Shown: positions 52,600 to 63,099 of the stretch, piece by piece | How positions within the stretch are numbered: position 1 is the stretch's first letter | Layout: each line of letters starts with the position of its first letter | Source: Iris pallida | Taxonomy: Eukaryota > Streptophyta > Magnoliopsida > Asparagales > Iridaceae | Length of the DNA: 64,000 nucleotides | Direction: 5' to 3' | Assembly: GCA_029216955.1 (NCBI GenBank) | Contig: JANAVB010031417.1 | Span: 22,269,881 to 22,333,880 of the forward strand | Program-made: the position numbers and the translations under genes | The notes under the pieces: model-generated | What the model was told of the DNA's origin: nothing | The model's input: only the letters and a program-made list of their open reading frames with translations | The model's database searches: none

Positions 52600-53290
52600 C
52601 TATAGACTAAGATGTCGTCTATGAACACTATCACGAATTGATCTAAATAGTGCATGAAGATACGATTCATGGGATCCATGAATACGGCTGGCACACTGGT
52701 CGCTCCAAATGGCATAACAAGGAAATCCTAATGTCCATACTTCGATCTGAATGATGTCTTCTGGATGACTTTCTCTCTGACTCTGATCTGATAGTACCCT
52801 CATGACCGCAAGTCAATATTCGAGAATACAGCCGCTCCCTTGAGCTGATCAAATAAGTCATCAATATACGATAATCAACACATAATCTTGATGTACCATC
52901 CTTCTTCTTCACAAGAAGCATCGGTGCTCCCCAAGGCGATCCACTAGCACGAATGAATTCTTTGGTTCTGAGTTCTTCAATCATCTTGTACAAGATTTCC
53001 AACTTTGAAGGTGCCATCCTGTAGACTCTCTCCGGTCCTGGTGCCATCCCTGGAATCAAGTCGATGGTGAAAACTCTGCCTCATCGGAAAATGAAAACTC
53101 TGCCTCACCGGAAATACCAAAAATAATCCTGCCAATATGGCAGTCTATTCTTGTGTATTGCTCCTTCAACCAATCCATTCCTAGGCCAAGGGACCAATTC
53201 GGCCCGCAGCAAAAGGGTCGTCGTCTAACCCAGCTATAGTCCGTGATGGCTTGACATTGCCAGTGGCCTTCACACCCTTTCACTGCTTAA
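52600..53290 (-). pseudogene. pol: Ty3/gypsy protease-RT fragment (chromovirus-like)
   Basis: At 53283-53056 there is the end of a protease (LGMDWLKEQYTRIDCH). At 53059-52667 there is the RT start ([36 protein letters not shown]), then a frame change. At 52715-52600 there is the RT core ([33 protein letters not shown]). The junction between protease and RT has a duplicated GAGGCAGAGTTTTCA, suggesting a deletion between short repeats. Gag, RNase H and integrase are missing. It is the only gypsy pol near the LARD-family LTR fragment and may be its autonomous relative. Confidence 0.82.
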
Positions 53291-53939
53291 CAAATGCACG
53301 TGACACGGTACGGTGCTTGCTATACTTCGATAGCCCAACAAAACTCTTTTCTAATGTGTTCGTGCAACGACTTGACAAGCAAGGGCTACGTCAAGCCTTG
53401 CATCGAGGGAACGTGCTGTGCACGCGTTCGACTTGAACAATCAAGTTCTTTGGGTGCATAGACTTAAGCAAGAAGCAGTGAAATACGCCTTAAACTACGG
53501 GACAAGCGAATGTTAATATTAATTGTAGTTCCAATTACATTTTAAATAAAAAAGAATACAATTTTAACTTTAACTAGTTTTAAGTAAATGTTAAATCAAA
53601 AACTATTTTAACTTTTAGTATTAATATTAGTTTCAATAATATTGTAAATTTTAAATTAACAGGAATGCCACGGTATTAGAAACCTAGCTAGCTGATGTCA
53701 CGTTGCTCGGGGCTCGGTTAGTGTTCGTCTAAACTCGTACGTGCGAACTAGTTATTAGTAATGATAACCAAAAATTGAATTTTAAGTTTAAAATCTAGTC
53801 ATCTCCCACACTCTCTCTTTCTCTCTCTCTCTCTCTCGGGTTCTCTCTTACAGGTTGTGTTCCTTACACAACAGATCCTGTAGCATTAAATGCTCTGCAT
53901 GCGTTATCCTACACAATTTAATAATAAACACTGATACCA
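53291..53939. other. Intergenic or remnant DNA
   Basis: The first 200 bp may be more of the gypsy remnant (TGCACGTGACACGGTACG..). The rest is AT-rich, with a (CT)n tract at about 53812-53838. No gene was seen. Confidence 0.5.
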
Positions 53940-54130
53940 TATCATTAGAAGAGTAAAAGTTGTCTTGGAAGTCGTAAAAAATTACTTTGTATTGTCTTCT
54001 CAATACTTTTTTGTATTGGAGATGACTTTTTAAACTTATTGTCATTTGTGAATATAGCCGCCTATGCAAGTTATTGTCTTATGCCTCATGCCACATAGGA
54101 TACACAACACATAACAAGACAATAGGGTTT
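53940..54130. repeat. Decayed relative of the Tourist-like MITE
   Basis: It shares the blocks AGTTGTCTTGGAAGT, ATTGTCTTCTCAATACTTTT, CTCATGCCACATAGGA and AACAAGACAATAGGGTT with 47990-48170. It lacks clear ends. Confidence 0.75.
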
Positions 54131-54408
54131 CGTAGCATTAAATGTTGCTGCATGCGTTATCCTACAGAAGAGGGCCACGTGGAGATTGCTGTTGCATGCT
54201 TCCTCATGCGTTATTAGCTACACAATTTAATAATACATGTACCCAGAAGACGAGAAAGTTGTTTTGTTGGAAGTTGTTTCCTTAAAATTATGCTTGCTCC
54301 TAGAATCACTCAAGATTTTTCATGAGCCATCAAAAGAGGGCCACGTGGCGGAGTTACAAGGAAGACGAAAAGGTTGTGTTGTTGCCTTGCTGGAAGTTGT
54401 TTCTTCCT

Positions 54409-54830
54409 GAATAATGCTTTTTGTACCTCCAAATTGTACTTTCAAACTGTCCATCCTTACGTGGCAGCTGACGTGATATGTTGATCTGGCAGCTGACGTG
54501 GCAATTTTTTTTAAATAAAACTAAAAATAAAAATTAACATTAAGGTTAATATTAACATTAACATTAACATTAATATTAATATTATCATTAACATTAACAA
54601 TAATATTAATATTAACATTAACCTTAACATTAATATTAACATAAATTAATATTAACATTGATATTAACGTTAAATTATTATGGAGAAAATTGGGTAGTTA
54701 ACTTTTTGGATTAAAATTTGTCATGTCATCAGTCATGTCAGATGACACACACTATTATTTAACATGCCACATCAGATGGGAGGGCTATATATTAGAGGGA
54801 CAATTTGGAGGTACGAATATAGCATTACTC
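54409..54830. mobile_element. Mutator-type MITE, copy C, just upstream of the transposase gene
   Basis: Flanks TTTCTTCCT (54400-54408) and TTTCTTCTT (54831-54839), a 9-bp duplication with one change. The ends are GAATAATGCT...GTACCTCCAAATTGT and the complement of GAGTAATGCT...GTACCTCCAAATTGT. The core is an (ATTAAC)n array. It ends 67 bp before the ATG of the MULE/FAR1-like gene. Confidence 0.83.
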
Positions 54831-54897
54831 TTTCTTCTTGTATTATTTCTTGTCCTTCGTTTCTTCTGCTGGTTTCTAACACACTCTATTTTTTTCA

Positions 54898-57178
54898 ATG
54901 TCGACGTCACATGGAGAAAGTGATGAACATGTGGAAGATTTAGTCGATGAAGAAAGCTTCCTTTCAAGAGGACTGTCAAATGATTTGGATGATGAGCAAA
55001 GTTTGGAAGATGTTAACTTAGGAGACAGTAAAGAATAAGATGAAGAAAACGATGGAAGAATGCATCATAACGACGACGACGACATCAACGCAAACAACGA
55101 AATGTTATTTCGCATCACCCTTTCTAATGGATTTAAGAAATACATTATATTTTTACATCTATTTCTCATGTTTATTTTGTTTTATTCTGTTCTTAGGGAC
55201 GACGGTGAATCTCTATTGGATTTCGATGCAGTGACGATGAAAAAAATATTGCAGTCTGCCAACATTAACAAAGATCCAAAACAGCTCTTAGAAGAAGATA
55301 TTGTCAGTCTGCAGTTCAACTCTATTGAAAAAGCAGAGACATTATACCGAATATATTCAAAAGCATATGGTTTCAGTATTAGAAAGAACGAGGTAAAGAA
55401 AAACAAATCTGGGATGGCGATGATCCGTAGTTGGTGTTGTTCGAATGCGGGATTCAGACATAAGAAATACAAGGAAGCTCCAAACAGGGTTCGTGAGCCA
55501 AAAAGTGAAAGCAGAAGTGGTTGTAAAGCAATTTTTCGTATTGGGTACACCCATAAAACAAAGATGTGGTCCGTCAAAAAATTTCATGTATATCACAACC
55601 ATAACCTGGCGAATGATTATGAAACAGTTGTTTTGAGATCCCATCGTACGATATCACCCGCAGAGTTGGAAGAAATTAAGCTTATGAAGCAATCAGGTAT
55701 GGGGACTGGACAGATATGGAATTTAATTGTCCAGAAGAAAGGTGGCTGGGATAAGGTTGGATGGACGAGAAAGGATTTATACAACGCTCTAGCTCAAGAT
55801 AGTAGAGCACTAGACGATGTTCATGCTACAACAACACTTATATTTCTTCAATCTAAGGAGGGCAGTGACCCAGATTTCTTCTACGCGTACAAGATAGACG
55901 AAGATTCCAGATTGGCCCATCTCTTTTGGGCTGACGGTGCATGTCGATTTGATTACGAATTATTTGGAGATTCACAAGCATTCGATTCTACATATAAAAC
56001 AAATAGAAGTCAAATGTCGTTGGTGGTTCTAGTGGGTACAAACAATCATGCGATGACTTGTGTGTTTGGGTTTGCAATGATCCATAATGAGACTGCAGAG
56101 ACATATTCTTGGGTTCTAGAAAAATTCCTAGAGTGTATGAATGGCAAATTACCAGTGACAGTTCTCACGGATGGTTGCAGATCCATGAATAAAGCAATTG
56201 AGGATTTAATGCCCAGCATAGTTCATCGAACGTGCTCATGGCATATCCTAAACAATGCTGCCAAACATGTACACCGAGAGGGTTTTCACAATAAACTGAG
56301 TCTTCTGATTAAAAGGTACATCGCACACTTGCTACTTTACATTGAAGTATGTTGTTGTTACAATATCACAACTTTAGTTATTGTCCATGTTTTCTAAACA
56401 GGTACTATTCAGTCGATGAATTTGAAAACCGTTGGCAGCAGATGCTAACAGATTATAATGTAGAGAACAATGAGTGGACCACTACATTGTACAAAACGAG
56501 GGAGCGATGGGCGGACACATTCCTACATGGAAATTATTTTTGCGGTTCTACTGCAACGAATAGATGTGAATCTATGAACGCATTTCTGAAAAGGTTTTTG
56601 AATGAGAAGCTGCCACTATGGAAGGCCCTTCAAAATTGTTACTACGGTTTGGCAGCCTTACGTTACGACCAGATGGGTAAGCATGTCAATGATAAACTCT
56701 CAACACCAGTTGTGAATCAAACTAGCATGGCCGTAATAGAAGGTAAATTTACCGCAATTTACACAAAAACGATATTTTTAGATGTAAGGAAGGAAATCAC
56801 CCGTTCTGATGCATACACAGTTCTCCATCATCACATCATAAGAGAGTCAGAAGTTTGCACTGTCCAAAAGTATATGTCGCCAAACAGTGTCAACCGGAAG
56901 GTTACATTTGATCCGGCCGACAACATCATAAATTGTGAATGCTTGTGGATGTAGACCAAGGGGATTCCTTGTAGGCATATTTTTCAGCAATGAAGAGATT
57001 GCAAATTGGAGATATTCCAAAGAACTTGATAAAATCTCGTTGGCTCAAGGATTGCAAAGAGAGTTATCTCTCCGGACCTGTAGAAGCATGGAATTTTAGG
57101 ACCAGAAATCCTATGCGCCAGACAATACATGCGCCAGAGCTCGGACAGAGTACTTCACAGCAAAAACATCGAATATAG
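54898..57178 (+). pseudogene. MULE/FAR1-like transposase gene, broken near the SWIM finger
   Basis: The likely original start is ATG 54898 with an acidic N-terminus, interrupted by an in-frame TAA at 55036-55038; translation could restart at ATG 55060. A FAR1-type DNA-binding region follows (AETLYRIYSKAYGFSIRKNE, SGCKAIFRI, WSVKKFHVYHNHNL). The MULE catalytic domain comes next (FGDSQAFDSTYKTNR, FGFAMIHNETAETYSWVLEK, VLTDGCRSMNKAIE, VHRTCSWHILNNAAK). An 86-bp GT-AG intron is at 56316-56401, in frame across the junction. Exon 2 continues through WADTFLHGNYFCGSTATNRCESMNAF to NCECLWM and a TAG at 56952, within the C-x-C...C-x-H SWIM finger; its PCRH half follows in frame. A shift near 56980 leads to the tail ending at 57178. 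The role would be a cut-and-paste transposase or a FAR1-like regulator. No TIRs were found. Confidence 0.85.
56316..56401 (+). other. Intron of the MULE/FAR1-like gene
   Basis: Donor AAAAG|GTACAT, acceptor TTTCTAAACAG|GTAC, in frame (IK-R-YYSVDEFE). 86 bp, close to the minimum plant intron size. Confidence 0.8.
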
Positions 57179-57188
57179 ACATCGAAAA

Positions 57189-59317
57189 TGGACTTTTTAT
57201 TACATATAAAAGTCTATTACATGTCTAAGAAAAGATTGTACAAAAGAAAATTTCTACAAAGAAAAGATCCTAAGTCTACAGCCAACAGCCATCATGCGCC
57301 CTCAAATAGGCGCAGCGATCACCATACGCCCCCTGTCAGGCACATCCTACCATGCGCCCTCAGCAAGGCGCATCCTTTCACCAGCTCAGTTATGTGCATT
57401 CCAGTTATGTGCATCCCTTCAGCAGCCCAGTTATGTGTCGCTCTTCCAGCCAGGCTCACCGTCGTCTAAATGCTTCGACTAATGAAGCATTTATTGAGCA
57501 GAACGAGGGTGGCAATCAACCCTCTAGCCGAGGAAGAGAAAAGAACCACAAGCCAACTTGTGGCCAAGGGAGGCTTCGAAAGAGCCTCCAAAGGCCAAGG
57601 AAGACCGTAATCGAAACCACGACTAAAGGAGCAGCTTTCAACACAACCAGAATGGACTACACCCATTTTGAAAGAAGAAAGAGACACCAAAGCCGCAGCA
57701 CCGCCATTCCGATCTACGGCTCTTCCTGCACAACGAAGACGAGGCTCGCGTATCCCTATCTTTGGATGCAACAGGCACCTTCCGCCTGCCTCGGAAGCCC
57801 TCGACTCCGATTTTTGGATGTAACAGTCACCTTCAAGTGCATCAATGAAGACATTGCGTCGCATCTTCACCCTCGGGAGTATCTCATCAACAGAATGTAT
57901 CCGAGTAAATGAATTCATGTCGGAAGGACGTGAGAGAACGAGAAACAAACTCTCTCCATGCCACTATTTATAGGTCGGGCAAATCAAACCCATACGCCAA
58001 GTGGATGGCTCTCCGAATTCCGTGCAATGAATTTGCATTAAATGGATGAACCGGACGCTTCGAATTCAGCTAAGTCAAGACAGCTATTTAAAGCACTCGA
58101 AGATCGTAACAGTCGCACCATTAAAGATGTGTCACGAAGCAGATGCGCCGGCCAGACCGCGCATCATACAGACGCGTCCTTCAACATCAAGCGCATCACA
58201 CAGACGCGCCCTTCAGTACCAAGAACATCATAGGGATGTGCCCCCCATGTGTCCCAATACAACTAGTGGAACGCCAACCGACGCGCCCACTCAGCTGTCC
58301 ATCGAATGTCACAAATATTAAATGCTGAACTGACAGAGTTGGCAGCACGCCTTCCGAAGTCTGAACAGTTCAGAAGACGAAGCGTCGCCAATGTCAGCAT
58401 CATCATTACTTTCCTTCGACGGCTACTGCCACGTGGCCACTCAACCACTCGCATGTGCCTCTGCAGCCGTGCGTCCAAATCTGTATGCGCCTCGAAAGCC
58501 ATGTGCCTCGGACTTTTCACTGATCCCTAAAGACAGAAAGAAAGTCACCATTAAAGCTCTGCATGCGCCTCGAAAGCCATGCACCTCAGACTGCTCTCTG
58601 ATCCCGAAAGACAGGAGTTAAGTCACTTCTGAAGCCTCGCATGCGCCTCAAAAGCCATGCGCCCCGAATGGTTCGTGACTCCTAAAGGTTACGAGCCAAA
58701 GCCTCCTCATGCGCCAAAACCTAGGCGCATCCTACCAGATCATTTCCTACCAAATCAGAGATCTCCGAGCCATGGGTCGATGACGCGTGTCCTTTGACTC
58801 GACTCACCCAAGATCTCAGCAACAGAAAGATCTTCTCCTCTGCTACGTGCCGGTCCACAACAGCAGTGTAAAGAATTCAACCCCTCGATCAGGGCGCATC
58901 GTTCATGCGCCTCCATCAACAATCAACACGTGGCATCCCCGCGTACAGGCGTATCCTACATGCGCGCATGAGCAGCTAGCCTGCGAAGCTATAAATAGAG
59001 GGATTATTTCCTTCTTCCACACCTACACACCTACCTACATACACACAGACAGAACATATAACCACCAGAGAGGCAGATACAGACACTCAACGTCTTCCTC
59101 CTCTCAGCAAGCTCCAGTACCCAGAGCAATCCAAGTCTTCAGAGAACCGATAACCGTCGTCAGATCGTCAACGGAGTCAACGTATTACCACTCACTCCAT
59201 CGGTACAAGGGACCCAGATAAACAAAAGTGTACTACTAGGACTACGTCTAAGTCCTATATTGTAACACTGTTCTGTTTGTATTAAAATTTGTAATAAAAG
59301 AATTTTAATGGCAAACA
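57189..59317 (+). repeat. 5' LTR of a second Tat/Ogre-type element (outer boundary uncertain)
   Basis: The inner end ...GGCAAACA at 59317 is fixed by the PBS. TATA box TATAAATAGAG at 58990-59000 and AATAAA at 59293-59298 mark U3, R and U5. The outer end is uncertain: the motif family ATGCGCC/GGCGCAT begins near 57290 and a TG is at 57189. The other LTR is outside the window. A minus-strand CCTATAAATAG at 57964-57974 suggests a second, divergent promoter within U3. Confidence 0.7.
58990..59000 (+). promoter_or_regulatory. TATA box of Ogre-type element 2
   Basis: TATAAATAGAG, about 330 bp before the LTR end. The likely transcript start is near 59025. Confidence 0.75.
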
Positions 59318-59320
59318 AGC

Positions 59321-59337
59321 TGGCGACTCTGCTGGGA
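59321..59337 (+). promoter_or_regulatory. Primer-binding site (tRNA-Arg type) of Ogre-type element 2
   Basis: TGGCGACTCTGCTGGGA, the same site as in element 1, three bases after the LTR. Confidence 0.88.
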
Positions 59338-60221
59338 CCTCTTTCTCCTCTACCGAGAAAGCTGTGTCGCAATCCGACGACGTGAAGGTGGGCTCCTCCC
59401 ACAAGACGCTGGTCGTATGCCTCAATCAACAGGCGTATGAGGAGTTTATCCCTGAAGGCAGTGCGAGTCCTTCGAAGCGGCTGCCGAAGCCGAAGAAGAC
59501 CCGCCGAGTCTGGGTGCGCAAGGTCGACGCCTCGGGCACCACCACCGAAGGGGATGTGCCGATCCAGCCTTCCCTTCCTGCTGACGTCCTCAGCAACCAA
59601 GATGCGCCCGCTGGTGCAGCGCATCTCTCGGGGAAACGTGCGGCTAACCACGTTCCCCAGCCATCTCCTACTCAGGCGAAGAAGATGCGTCGACGGAGCA
59701 GGGGCGCAGCCAATGCCCCGCGTATCACCTCTGATGCACCACAGAAGGTCTCTGTCTTTGACAGACTCACTCGCTGTAATGGCAAAGAGAATTTGGATTC
59801 TGAGTACTATGCTCCCCAGCGGACTGGTACGAAGAAATCCAAGGCAGCACGGGCCATACGCCCCAAACGTGCTATGCCAACAGCAAGCCAGAAGCATGCA
59901 CTCATAATCATGCGCACTGTTGATGGTAAGCTGTACAAGGTCGACTCGAGTGCTACGGCGCCAGAAACGAGCCGACCTTCAAATTCCTTGTCTCGCTTGG
60001 GCGCATCTATTACGTGCACAACCAAGTCGAGTAAGGCAAATCCAGTGGTCTTGAACTCCCGCGCCTCCTCTGGTTGTGCGTCTGAGGTCCGTTCAAGTCA
60101 CTTCAAATGCTGTGGTTCCCCCACTACTGATCGGGATGCCTGTTTGGTATTAGATCAGGTGGCACAACACTCACTTGACCACCCCGACGCTTGGCCTTGC
60201 CATGCGCCTGAAGGGGTGTGA
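59338..60221 (+). pseudogene. ORF1 of Ogre-type element 2
   Basis: The frame is open through 59338-60221 and encodes SQSDDVKVGSSHKTLVVCLN, then KKTRRVWVRK, matching element 1's ORF1 (KTLVVHF; KAQKVWIPK). The expected start lies in the PBS. Here the codon is CTG instead of ATG and the PBS-encoded frame is offset by one base, so no in-frame ATG exists near the start. Either a one-base deletion or a non-ATG start is needed. The C-terminal half is basic and low in complexity. Function unknown. The next frame (gag) begins at 60218, overlapping the stop. Confidence 0.75.
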
Positions 60222-61486
60222 AGGTGGCACTCTCCTCCAATGATCTGCATAACGTGATCACTCACAAGTGCCGATCAGGAGAGTCGATTGACAAACACGA
60301 TGCGCCTCTCACAGGGCATACTTGTGTTGTGGTCACCATCAACTGCTGTTGCAAAGCGGCAGTCCCACCCAGGCAGTCGATGTTCCAGCGGCTGCAATCA
60401 TCGACACCCCTCCGACGTCGCCTCGGAAAGAAGGTATCAACAGAAGAAGAGCCAAGGGTTGCTTCATGCAACGTGATCTCCAACTCCTCGTCAGTCCGAA
60501 AGGCGATTGGTAGTTCCTCTTCCTCGTCCAAAAGCCAGCCAAGGAAAACCAAGACAGCTGTCACGTCCTCCGGAGTGTTCGAAGGCACTCGGGGGAGGAA
60601 GAAGATCTTGGAAGAAGCTGAGGGTAGTCAGACCCTTGTCGAGTCCGAAGACGAGGGTGTCCAAAGCACATCTGGGGTGGATCCTGTCAGCCTCCCAGGA
60701 GATGAGGATATCCCCCAGAACATAGCTGGGGGTAGTCTAGCATCTACGGACCCGAGTTCCGGAGACGCAGAGGCCTTTCAAGACGGAGCTGAGGGTAATC
60801 AGGCCCTTGCAGATGCGCCCATGGTGAATGTTCTCCCGAACATAGCCGGGGGTAGCCAAGACGAGGCTCCAGGAGAGGCAACTCCCCCACAAGAGAGTGA
60901 GGCCGAGAGTGAAGCCTTAACCCATCCATCCACTCCCGGCCGCGTCATGACAGTAAACGTGACTGGGGCTGATATCGAGTCTGATGCGCCGCCAACGGAC
61001 CTCGTCCAGCACGTGGATACCCTGGATGGAGAACTCAAAACCCTCTCTGCCTCCATATAAACACTGACTCAAGCGGTGTTTGAGATATGGTCAGCATTGG
61101 CCAGGGCACCTTCTGCCGGTCCCGACCCAGGGGCCAATGGAGAATTGAGTGTACCCCTTCAACGGGTATCCTCGGACATAGATCGCCGCGAAGCACCTCG
61201 GACATCGGAGCCCTCAAGTGCTCAACTCCCAGTGGTACCACCTTCCTCGAATCCCAGCTCCACAGAAGACGTGGTCGAGATGATCAGGGACTTGTGCGAA
61301 CGCTTTGAGTCCAAGACAAGACAAGAGGAGTACCAAAAGATGGGCATCCCCCAACCTTATTTCCAGTCTCAGACGGGACATCTTCCGAAGGAGGACGCAT
61401 TACCAGCATATTTGTTGGGGCAAGAGTGGCGTACGATTGGTACTGTAACCTCTCCGACAATTCAATATCTTCCTTCGACGACCTGA
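60218..61486 (+). pseudogene. gag: Gag N-part of Ogre-type element 2, broken
   Basis: The frame 60218-61060 starts at GTG overlapping the ORF1 stop. It contains VVTINCCCKAAVPPRQSMFQ (element 1 has the related VINCCC word), Ser-rich tracts and several AGGSQ/EGNQ phrases. A TAA at 61058 interrupts it; the same frame then continues (FEIWSALARAPSAG, later QEEYQKMGIPQPY) to about 61430. About 55 residues of the Gag core present in element 1 between GIKQPYPPHW and GSAYDWYRSL are missing, and the frame changes there. This copy therefore cannot make normal Gag. Confidence 0.78.
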
Positions 61487-63099
61487 CGCATCTTTTTCTC
61501 GACCGTTTCTACGACGGCGGAAAGGACATGACAATGGCGTCCCTTATAGAGATACGCCAGAAGGAGAAGGAAACAGTCCGAGTGTTCATCGAACGCTTCC
61601 GACAGGCCTGCTTCAGACTGCCCCCGGGCATGCCAGAACATGCGCTTCTCTCCTCCTGCAGCATGAACATGCTGCCTGCAGTCAAACTCTGGCTTAACTC
61701 TACTTCTCCTCCCGACTGGAGCTCCTTGATCATTGAAGCAGAAGCCGCAAAGAAGAAGACGGCAAATGCTCGTCTTCTGGGAGTCAGTTTCCCTGCCTTC
61801 GAGGATAAGGGAAAACGGCCTGCAGCCAACAACCCCGGACGAGAGACAAAGGGGAAACAGGCATTGACTGTCAATACCTCAAAAGGTGCGTCAGCACCTG
61901 CTCAGAAACCTCCACTTGCACCAAGGCCGATGGAGGTTTATTCGTTCAACGACGAAGACACCTTGCAACTCTTTGAGATACTGAAGCAGGGTGACAAGAT
62001 CAAGCTTCCGGACCCGAAGCGTCCCGATGAGGTTAGAAAAGTGGACAATCCGAGGTACTGTCACTATCATCGGTTTGTCGGACACCCAACCAAGGACTGC
62101 TATGTCCTCAAGAATTACATCCAGCGTATGATCAATGCGGATGTAATCTCCGTCGACTACGAAGAGAAGACGGTGTCAGACAATGTGGTGTCACTCCAGT
62201 TTGGTACCCTGCTGCCGACTACAACACAAGATGGCATCGTCCCCATCCCTAAGGCGATAATGGAGGTGGTTAACCTACCACCTACCCATGATAACGTGAG
62301 TGGACTCATCCCACTCACCACATCTCGGGGAGAGATCCTATGGGTTCACCCCGATCTCGTCTCCGAGGTGACTCAACCGGAGGTACGCCCTACCTCCAAA
62401 TCCAAAGGCAGGAAGATCAAGTCTTGCCGCACGGTCTCTTCTTCAGCGGAAGAGGCACTTCCTGTGCAGACGTGTTCACAACAGAACGTCCAACCCAACG
62501 AAGCTGCCGTCGAGGTGGTGCCTCCTGGCACTGTCCCTGCTGTCCAGGACGAGGGCCCGTCTAAGCCCCCAGCAGCCAATAAGCAGAAGCAGATAGAGGC
62601 CCGCTTCGACAGACCTCTACGAAAGGAGAATGCTTTGGGGCTAGCCAAGCCCCACAACTTCGACATACTGGCACAACTGGCCAGTACTCCTGTCCGCCTA
62701 TCTCTGTTCGAGCTCCTTCGTCTTTCCAAAGACTCCCGAGAAGCTGTCTGTGAAGCTCTGAAGGATGCTAAATCCTTTCTTAGTCAGTTCAAGCAGCCTG
62801 AAGATCTTCCGACTGTATGCACGTACTGTCATTGTGCGGATGAGGTTATCCCTAATATAACCTTCACCCAAAAAGACATGCTGCTCAAACACAACCGACA
62901 CAACAGGCCGCTGTACTATACAGGGTATATCGGTTCAGTTAAGGTGAAGCGGATTCAGATCGATCCGGGGTCTTCCCTCAGCATCATCCCGAAGATGCTG
63001 CTCTCAATACTGGGGATCCCAATGTACCGACTGGCGCCCTCCAACATAACAATCAGTGGCTTCAACGCCAGCAAAAGCGAACCAGTGGGCAAAATATGA
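61426..63099 (+). pseudogene. gag-pol: Gag C-part and protease of Ogre-type element 2
   Basis: 557 codons. The Gag core is AYDWYCNLSDNSISSFDDLT, FLDRFYDGGKDMTMASLIEI and FRQACFRLPPGMP. The zinc-finger-like motif is CHYHRFVGHPTKDC. The linker has NVVSLQFGTL and ILWVHPDLVSEV. FDILAQLASTPVRLSLFELL and CTYCHCADEVIPNITFTQ follow, then the protease active site IDPGSSLSIIP. A TGA at 63097-63099 falls where element 1 has arginine (a CGA-to-TGA type change). Reading continues downstream in the same frame. Gag and protease are in one frame here, unlike the broken element 1. Confidence 0.85.

Noticed and set aside
57294..58621. Several plus-strand ORFs of 60-190 codons upstream of element 2
   Set aside because: They lie in the LTR U3 region and consist of ATGCGCC-type repeats read as Met-Arg-Pro. 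Start and end agree with no domain.
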